NCBI GenBank assembly: GCA_003562605.1
Contig: PWUG01000044.1
Location: forward strand, 1 to 9,891
DNA: 9,891 bases
Reading direction: 5' to 3'
DNA from: Syntrophomonadaceae bacterium
Lineage (GTDB): Bacteria; Bacillota_D; Dethiobacteria; DTU022
The notes beneath the pieces are model-generated. The model saw only the letters and a list, made by a program, of their open reading frames with translations. It did no database searches and was not told the DNA's origin. A program made the position numbers and the translations under genes. Shown here piece after piece: positions 5,901 to 9,891 of this stretch; within the stretch, counting starts at the first letter, position 1; each line of letters begins with the position of its first letter.

Positions 5901-8436
5901 TCAGCCGTTTCGTGAACTGGCAAAGAATCTTGTTATTGCTGATGTTGTCTGCTTGTTGCAGGATATTTGCCACCCAATTGCTGCGTACCAATTGCCAGCC
6001 AAAGTTGTCGATGCCTTTGCCATGGGCATTCCAATCCTGGCAACACCTACACCGCCCCTTAAACCACTTATAGACCAGAAAATCGTTATCCCCACCACTT
6101 ATTCCACGTTACCTGAGGATTTAGAGTATGTGTTAACACATGCAGATGAATTAAGAATAAAACAAACCAAAAAACGCTATCTTTTTACCAGGGACTACAG
6201 CTATGCTGCGATCACGAATAAGATGGAGAAGGCAATATTTAGATGTCTGAATAATTTGCAGCGGTTACCTGAGAGCGCATTAAAACACGTGGAATTACAA
6301 AGAAACATGAATGCCGGTAAGCCTGTTACGCAAGATGTGACTATTAATGAAGAGGGTTATTATGACATGATTTTATTTTGGAAGCAAAACGATTTGGGAT
6401 TATATGGACGTCGTGTTGAAATGATCGCGAAGTACTTGAGTAAACACCCCCTCGTCCGCCAGGTTTTGCTCATTGAACCACCCACTGCTGTAGAGCAGAT
6501 GTGGGACAAATTAACGAAGAGCAGCAAAACAGAACATTACAAGGAATTATTTTTGGAACTATACCATAAGAAAATGGGTCTGCGTAACTACTCAAACCTG
6601 AGTATTCATACTTTCTTATACTCGGATCAAGAAGCCGGTGTAAAGATATGGAAATACCCCGGCAAAGATAATTATATTTCGTTCATCGATGAGATTTTTA
6701 AAAAACACCGGGTTGATATGAGCAGGGCCGTTTTTTGGTTATACCCAAGAAACTTTGATCTTGAAGCCGTAATCGATACGTTCACCCCGAGCCTGATTAT
6801 TACCGACATCGTTGACGATAACCGGGCCTGGTCAAATGTGACAAAAACAAGATTAAACGAACTCAACAAAAACTACCATAAATTTCTTTCTGTTTCGGAC
6901 ATTGCCATCGCAAATTGCACACATGTTCAAACAATTATGCAACAAGACTTTGGTCAAGAAGTCAAACTTCTGCCCAATGCTTGTGAAAAAGAAATCGATT
7001 TTGCCCATGGACTTGGCCCCAAGTCATCGATATTAAACAAAATTAAAGGTCCCAAGCTCGGTTACATTGGGAGCCTGGAAGAAGATAAAGTAGATATCGA
7101 TCTATTAAAATTTGTAGCTTCGAAGAGGCCCGAGTGGAATATCATATTAATTGGTTCCACCCATTCTTACTCCAGTGAACTCAAAAAAGAAGCGCTGGAG
7201 TCACTTAAAGATTTTCCGAATATACATTTTATAGGAATAGTTAAATATAAACACATACCATCATGGATAAAAAATTTTGACGTGGCGTTAATACCCCACG
7301 TGGATAGCAAAAAAACCCGTTCGATGAATCCGTTGAAAGCCTTTGTTTACCTTGCGGTCGGTACGCCAGTAGTCTCTACCAACGTTTACAATTTAGACGA
7401 GTTGAAGGATCAAATTTGGATAGCTCAAAATTATGAAGATTATTTAGGAAAGCTGCAGAATGCGTTAAATACAAAAAAGCAATCAGGCGTTAATTGTGAA
7501 AAAAGCATGGAATATTATACCTGGGAAGAACGTATCGCTAGAATTATGAAGTGGATCGCCGATGCTTTTGAAAGAAAGAAAAGTAAAAAAGTACATCGTA
7601 TTCAGAACCGAAGGGTAACTATCATAGTCCCGGTTTACAACGCACTAGCTGAAACAATAGATTGTTTAAGAAGCGTAATTTTAAATACAAGCGATGTCCA
7701 CTCTATTATTGTTATAGATGATGCCAGCACGGATCCCGGGGTCAGGCCGACCCTGAAAAAGTTTACGCAACCTCATCCGCACATGAAATTGATTTGCCAT
7801 GAAGAAAACCAGGGCTACACAGCTACGATCAATGAAGGCTGTGCGATGGCTCAGGGTGATTTAGTCATTTTAAACAGCGATACAGTTGTGACAGAAAATT
7901 GGTTGGAAAAACTCCATGAAGCTGCGTACAGCCGCCCAGACATTGCCACGGTTACGCCCCTTTCCAATGCGGCCGGAGCCTTTTCAATACCGGAAAACAA
8001 TCAAAATAATCCCATTCCCCCGGGAATGACGATCGAACAGGTAGCTCAGATCGTAGAAAACGAATCCAGTTATCTTCGCCCCGAAGTGCCCACAGGTAAT
8101 GGTTTCTGCATGTATATCAGGAGAGAGGCCATGCAAGCTGTAGGTTTGTTTGATGAAGAGGGCTTCCCGCATGGATACGGTGAAGAAAACGATTTTTGTC
8201 AGCGGGTCATTCAGGCCGGGTTTGTCAATATCATCGATGATGCAACGTTTATTTACCACAAAAGGTCGGCCTCTTTCAAGGAAAAAAAGGACACCATTCA
8301 GTTTGCGAGCAACAAGGTGCTCCACCAGCGCTGGCCAAACTATCACAGTGAAGTAAGAGCGTGGCTCAAACACGACCCCCTCACGCCCTTGCGGAAGCGC
8401 TTGAAAAGCAGGCTGGCAATGCGAGTGGAGACGTAA
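2950..8436 (+). CDS. Five-module glycosyltransferase (GT4-GT2-GT4-like-GT4/TuaH-like-GT2), 1828 aa
   Basis: One uninterrupted frame holds five glycosyltransferase modules. Module 1 (about 18-390) is GT4: GGERS at 33-37 and the E-x7-E pair E291/E299 in ESFGRTVLEAMA. Module 2 (about 431-690) is GT2: GVSIIVINHNG start, but LDNR (518-521) where DxD is expected and YYNIDFC (629-635) where the acidic ED motif is expected. Module 3 (about 717-1100) is GT-B/GT4-like, with QLPAKVVDAFAMG and D1021 at the second-Glu position. Module 4 (about 1138-1535) resembles TuaH-like GT4 enzymes: DIVDDNRAW (1286-1294) and NPLKAFVYLAVG (1460-1471), with V1466 at the usual Glu. Module 5 (about 1555-1815) is a canonical GT2: VPVYN, VIDDAS, NSDT (1642-1645), GYGEENDFC (1742-1750). 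No membrane segments are visible, so it should act in the cytoplasm on a lipid-linked acceptor for the adjacent exporter. Donor sugars cannot be read. The domain calls are firm; the polymerase role is inferred. Confidence 0.93.
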   Translation: MQRYKLTQGNRNLRLGKPNLLLVAHKVGRASLGGERSFIDILRAAAKRDINLFACLPNIRADYAKWVLDHTNGMLVFPYPQWRCNKPVDEKVVAAFVEILDSLKIDLIHVNTIMMSREPLIAARKCAVVSVVHTRELIDRDPDLAKVIGLEPAQIIKHVIDSADYIIANSKETANTYTTLERTFVLPNTVDVDAFDISNEIGDMISVAMVSVNDPKKGIHDFVNLANECSKQKISARFILVGPYNQHMDELFGTNHKNKIPTNLLYGGYYRSSVQAVSMGNIIVNFSSVAESFGRTVLEAMAARRPVIAYNWGALPELVQNGLTGHLVPYQDVHAALPLIKEMSEDHSLIQRLGARAREEAVTHYNQHIFSSELAKIYAAVLKNDSIKETVFLNASKALTNPSLGEKTDCSMENSTCRNAIPESSSQQEKPGVSIIVINHNGAHHLERLFTTFKRNNSYQPFEILVIDQSSTDHTDQLVKTWSEKAPIQLIKKDQAASFSSCCNDGAQRASYPYLLFLDNRIVYTEDVLPLALAQFNDQQVGVVSIRLDDDFAGLSPGERPAVQHVGIKFAWDETLLCYRPVQLRLNSLKEAEKVPNGLYPAVTAAFLLCRKDDFFAVGGFFEEYVHGYYNIDFCLQVRLKLEKASLCVNEISLQLAKEDRDNTSRTAIEDMFAFQKRFRDKLASLSAQNEKFFLSKNKKTRSSKDDDRLLKEMRKNISIAVIAWDLGHNPLGRAYMLAEALSAYYKVILLGPSFERYGNQIWEPLREADIPIISIPGSNFPEFATRLEEIAPTIDVDVIIACKPRLPSMQLGLLMKRYLNRPLIVDVDDYELSFFHNQTNLNFDQLRNNMHAYEDIDLPYGETWTRFSENLINYADDVFVSNVALQSRYGGQIIPHARDESVFNPALYSKAERRKELGISLEDKIVLFLGTPRKHKGIHELLKAMKACHNPRYKLCIMGDFPDVKYKQEILELGKEQVIIFPNQPFRELAKNLVIADVVCLLQDICHPIAAYQLPAKVVDAFAMGIPILATPTPPLKPLIDQKIVIPTTYSTLPEDLEYVLTHADELRIKQTKKRYLFTRDYSYAAITNKMEKAIFRCLNNLQRLPESALKHVELQRNMNAGKPVTQDVTINEEGYYDMILFWKQNDLGLYGRRVEMIAKYLSKHPLVRQVLLIEPPTAVEQMWDKLTKSSKTEHYKELFLELYHKKMGLRNYSNLSIHTFLYSDQEAGVKIWKYPGKDNYISFIDEIFKKHRVDMSRAVFWLYPRNFDLEAVIDTFTPSLIITDIVDDNRAWSNVTKTRLNELNKNYHKFLSVSDIAIANCTHVQTIMQQDFGQEVKLLPNACEKEIDFAHGLGPKSSILNKIKGPKLGYIGSLEEDKVDIDLLKFVASKRPEWNIILIGSTHSYSSELKKEALESLKDFPNIHFIGIVKYKHIPSWIKNFDVALIPHVDSKKTRSMNPLKAFVYLAVGTPVVSTNVYNLDELKDQIWIAQNYEDYLGKLQNALNTKKQSGVNCEKSMEYYTWEERIARIMKWIADAFERKKSKKVHRIQNRRVTIIVPVYNALAETIDCLRSVILNTSDVHSIIVIDDASTDPGVRPTLKKFTQPHPHMKLICHEENQGYTATINEGCAMAQGDLVILNSDTVVTENWLEKLHEAAYSRPDIATVTPLSNAAGAFSIPENNQNNPIPPGMTIEQVAQIVENESSYLRPEVPTGNGFCMYIRREAMQAVGLFDEEGFPHGYGEENDFCQRVIQAGFVNIIDDATFIYHKRSASFKEKKDTIQFASNKVLHQRWPNYHSEVRAWLKHDPLTPLRKRLKSRLAMRVET

Positions 8437-8489
8437 AAAAATAAGTTCGGAGAAGGGCGATCCAGCCTTTAAGAATAAAATTCGATCCC

Positions 8490-8517
8490 TTGAAAAATAT
8501 TCGAACAATAATAATAT
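8490..8517 (+). promoter_or_regulatory. Possible sigma-A-type promoter
   Basis: TTGAAA (8490-8495, 5 of 6 to consensus) and TAATAT (8512-8517, 4 of 6) are separated by 16 bp. If used, it would drive the surface-protein gene with a leader of roughly 415 bases. The composition is AT-rich enough for such a match to arise by chance. A weaker pair, TTGTTT 8558 / TTTTAT 8581, lies downstream. Confidence 0.25.
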
Positions 8518-8539
8518 TTCATAGAATGTGATGAGTAAC

Positions 8540-8559
8540 CTTTTCGTTTTCTTTTCGTT
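8540..8559 (+). repeat. Perfect 9-bp direct repeat at 11-bp period
   Basis: CTTTTCGTT occurs at 8540-8548 and again at 8551-8559, two bases apart. Start-to-start distance is 11 bp, about one helical turn, as expected for a dimeric regulator binding one face of the DNA. It is also pyrimidine-rich on this strand and may be chance. Confidence 0.45.
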
Positions 8560-8810
8560 GTTTATTAGTGAATAAGCCATTTTTATAAATTTAAATATAA
8601 ACACAGTTCTGCCCGCGTTATTCTTTCTATAAATTTTGTATTTATTATGATCTTTTAGAAGGAAAAATACCCTTTAAGGTAGAACTACAAGGGAAAGTTT
8701 ATATTCAGCGCGAGAATTTTTTCCGCTAAACCCGACATGGTTTCTTTTGCTATTTTTGCGTTATCATGAATGCATGCAATTCACAAGGTGGTGGTATAGA
8801 GGGGTATTTC

Positions 8811-8879
8811 ATGAGGAAAAGATTTACTATGTTATTTGAAGGGAGTGATGTGTGGAGTCTATTCCAATTGATTACTTAA
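8811..8879 (+). CDS. Possible 22-aa leader ORF
   Basis: ATG 8811 is preceded by GAGGGG (8799-8804) at 6 bases and runs 22 codons to TAA 8877-8879. The product starts MRKRFTMLF and ends SLFQLIT. It sits 59 bases before the surface-protein start. It could be a translated leader peptide or chance; no family is recognised. Confidence 0.25.
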   Translation: MRKRFTMLFEGSDVWSLFQLIT

Positions 8880-8920
8880 ACTGCATTCGGAATCAAGTGA
8901 AATGGAGTCAACGTTTTTAA

Positions 8921-8930
8921 AAAGGAGGTT
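8921..8930 (+). promoter_or_regulatory. Strong Shine-Dalgarno deciding a TTG start
   Basis: AAAGGAGGTT closely matches the 16S rRNA 3' end complement. It lies 10 bases before TTG 8939 when counted from GGAGG. Starting here gives a full signal peptide. The next in-frame ATG (8978) would cut off the basic end of the signal peptide, so TTG 8939 is preferred. Confidence 0.85.
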
Positions 8931-8938
8931 TTACACAA

Positions 8939-9891
8939 TTGAGTAGGAGATCAATTGCATTATTGTTGGTATTAACCATGATCTTAGTTGGATTCGCAGG
9001 AGTCGCATCGGCAAGCAGTCATGAAGCCGGTGTAGCCCTCTATGATCAAGAAACCCGCCTGTTTTATCTCAAGGACGACACTTCCTCAGGCCCTGCTAAC
9101 CGTGTAATTGCTTACGGTCCGGTAGACAATGACTGGCTGCCGGTCGCGGGTGACTGGAGCGGTGACGGCTACTACGGCGTGGCCCTTTATGATCAGGCGA
9201 ATCGCCAGTTTTACATCAAGGACGACACTTCCTCAGGCCCTGCTGACCGCGTCTTTTCCTACGGTCCGCTGGGCAACGACTGGCTGCCGGTTGCGGGTGA
9301 CTGGAACGGCAACGGCGAATACGGTGTGGCCCTCTATGATCAGGCAAGGGGCCTGTTTTTAATCAAGGAGACCGCGACTGCAGGCACCGCTGACCGTGTC
9401 TTCCGCTATGGTCCGGAAGATAACGACTGGCTGCCGGTCGCGGGTGACTGGAACGGGGACGGCGAATACGGTGTGGGTCTCTACGACCAGGCGAACCGCG
9501 TTTTTTACATCAAGGACAGCGCAAGTTCGGGCCCTGCTGATCGCGCCTTTCTCTACGGCCCGCTGGGCAACGACTGGCTGCCGGTCGCGGGTGACTGGAA
9601 CGGGAACGGAGAGCATGGTGTGGCTCTCTACGACCAGCTTCAACGAAAGTTTTACATTAAGGACAGCGCTGATTCTGGTGTTGCTGACCGCGCATTCCTC
9701 TACGGCTGGTTAGACAACAGCTTGCTGCCGGTAGCGGGCAACTGGGCCGTTCCGGCCATTGAAGACGTTGAGGCTATTACCGCAACAGTTGACTATGGCA
9801 CATCCTTTGATGCTGTTCTCGCCCAGCTACCCGATGAAGTGGAAGCCACCCTAAGCGATGGCACCACCAAGGACATCAGCGTTGACTGGGC
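8939..9891 (+). CDS. Secreted surface protein with five FG-GAP/VCBS-like repeats and an Ig-like domain (3' partial)
   Basis: The frame runs from TTG 8939 to the window end (317 codons seen). Residues 1-25 are a Sec signal peptide: basic MSRR, a hydrophobic core, and ASA before the expected cleavage after A25. Residues 31-269 are five 49-residue repeats of the form GVALYDQ...FYIKD...ADR...YGP..NDWLPVAGDW. They resemble the FG-GAP/VCBS-like repeats of many bacterial secreted proteins, and D-W-N-G-D-G fits a DxDxDG calcium site. Residues about 270-317 (YGTSFDAVLAQLP, TLSDGTTKDISVDW) match a group-4 bacterial Ig-like domain (Big_4), common in S-layer-associated proteins. Wall-anchoring SLH domains could follow beyond the window. 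It may be exported and anchored at the surface, and possibly glycosylated by the upstream pathway; that link is inferred from position only. GC is much higher than in the preceding gap. Confidence 0.88.
   Translation, partial: MSRRSIALLLVLTMILVGFAGVASASSHEAGVALYDQETRLFYLKDDTSSGPANRVIAYGPVDNDWLPVAGDWSGDGYYGVALYDQANRQFYIKDDTSSGPADRVFSYGPLGNDWLPVAGDWNGNGEYGVALYDQARGLFLIKETATAGTADRVFRYGPEDNDWLPVAGDWNGDGEYGVGLYDQANRVFYIKDSASSGPADRAFLYGPLGNDWLPVAGDWNGNGEHGVALYDQLQRKFYIKDSADSGVADRAFLYGWLDNSLLPVAGNWAVPAIEDVEAITATVDYGTSFDAVLAQLPDEVEATLSDGTTKDISVDW
9029..9745 (+). repeat. Five tandem 147-bp repeats (49 aa each) in the surface-protein gene
   Basis: Units start at 9029, 9176, 9323, 9470 and 9617. The first four are exactly 147 bp; the fifth is cut to about 129 bp where the next domain begins. 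DNA around NDWLPVAGDW is almost identical in units 1-4, indicating recent duplication or gene conversion. The fifth differs there (NSLLPVAGNW) and the third is most changed in its middle (KETATAGTADR). Confidence 0.93.

Larger units (their letters stand above)
8437..8938. other. AT-rich 502-bp intergenic region / probable long 5' leader
   Basis: No substantial gene is visible here. It holds AAATATT/AATATTT inverted repeats (8495-8501, 8513-8519), TTATT/AATAA (8562-8566, 8571-8575), a 9-bp direct repeat (8540-8559), a nested stem CCCTT/AAGGG around 8670-8694 enclosing GTA/TAC, a TGCATGCA palindrome near 8771-8778, TTTTTAAAAA at 8914-8923, and a possible 22-codon ORF. No clear GC-rich hairpin plus T-run terminator follows the stop at 8436. 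The sharp composition drop against both flanking genes separates the glycan operon from the surface-protein gene. Confidence 0.6.

Noticed and set aside
8470..8519. Intrinsic terminator after the glycosyltransferase gene
   Set aside because: The AT-only inverted repeat (8495-8519) and the GATC pairing (8469-8488) are weak and are not followed by a T-run.
7984..8604. 206-codon open frame on the minus strand
   Set aside because: It lies mostly opposite module 5 of the glycosyltransferase, which has clear motifs on the + strand. The antisense product shows no recognisable domain.
8665..8745. Possible cyclic-di-GMP riboswitch (AAGGGAAAG and CTAAACCC-like pieces)
   Set aside because: Only short scattered matches are present; the conserved GGGACGCAAAGCC-type core and the expected helices are absent.
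9359..9643. Minus-strand open frame with an internally repeated product
   Set aside because: The repeats are the mirror of the 147-bp units in the surface-protein gene. The + strand frame has the signal peptide and SD, so the antisense frame is a shadow.
1..9891. Mobile elements, CRISPR arrays, tRNA or rRNA genes, toxin-antitoxin or phage genes
   Set aside because: No transposase or integrase motifs, spaced identical repeats, cloverleaf or rRNA signatures were seen. The only repeats are those within genes and short ones in the gaps.

Overview
The window looks like part of a cell-surface glycan assembly locus that runs into a gene for a secreted, probably wall- or S-layer-associated protein. 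The host is most likely a Gram-positive-type bacterium (Bacillota, perhaps a clostridial lineage). The reasons are GTG and TTG starts, a full AAAGGAGG Shine-Dalgarno, a short Gram-positive-style signal peptide, and a group-4 bacterial Ig-like domain of the kind common in S-layer-associated proteins. This is inference; no marker gene is present.

Layout, all on the + strand. (1) 3-779: the ATPase of a polysaccharide ABC exporter (Wzt/TagH/KpsT type), cut by the window edge or starting at GTG 63. (2) 801-2771: a 656-aa protein with an N-terminal SAM-dependent methyltransferase, a long charged coiled coil carrying a near-perfect 29-residue tandem duplication, and three C-terminal repeats with fixed Trp/Trp/Phe spacing. 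(3) 2772-2949: a gap holding an SD-ATG-ACA-TAA mini-ORF and a two-part stem-loop. (4) 2950-8436: an 1828-aa cytoplasmic protein made of five glycosyltransferase modules in the order GT4, GT2, GT4-like, GT4/TuaH-like, GT2. (5) 8437-8938: a 502-bp AT-rich gap with short direct and inverted repeats, a possible promoter and a possible 22-codon leader ORF. (6) 8939 to the window end: an exported protein starting at TTG, with five 49-aa FG-GAP/VCBS-like repeats and then an Ig-like domain, cut at the right edge.

Likely joint function (inference): the multi-glycosyltransferase builds a polysaccharide in the cytoplasm, the methyltransferase/coiled-coil protein modifies or caps it and may measure its length, and the ABC exporter moves it across the membrane. 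The surface protein next door could be an acceptor or simply a co-located wall protein. The closest known logic is the WbdA (multi-domain GT) / WbdD (terminating enzyme plus coiled-coil ruler) / Wzm-Wzt system of E. coli O8/O9a, and the Wzm/Wzt-dependent S-layer glycan clusters of Geobacillus. The ATPase here lacks the C-terminal glycan-binding domain that reads the cap in O8/O9a.

Base composition is uneven. Sample 60-base lines are 63% GC in the methyltransferase (1141-1200), 37% in its C-terminal region (2281-2340), 37% in the fourth GT module (7081-7140), 23% in the gap (8491-8550) and 65% in the surface-protein repeats (9121-9180). This fits a mosaic accessory locus. No tRNA, rRNA, CRISPR array, transposase or attachment site was seen.
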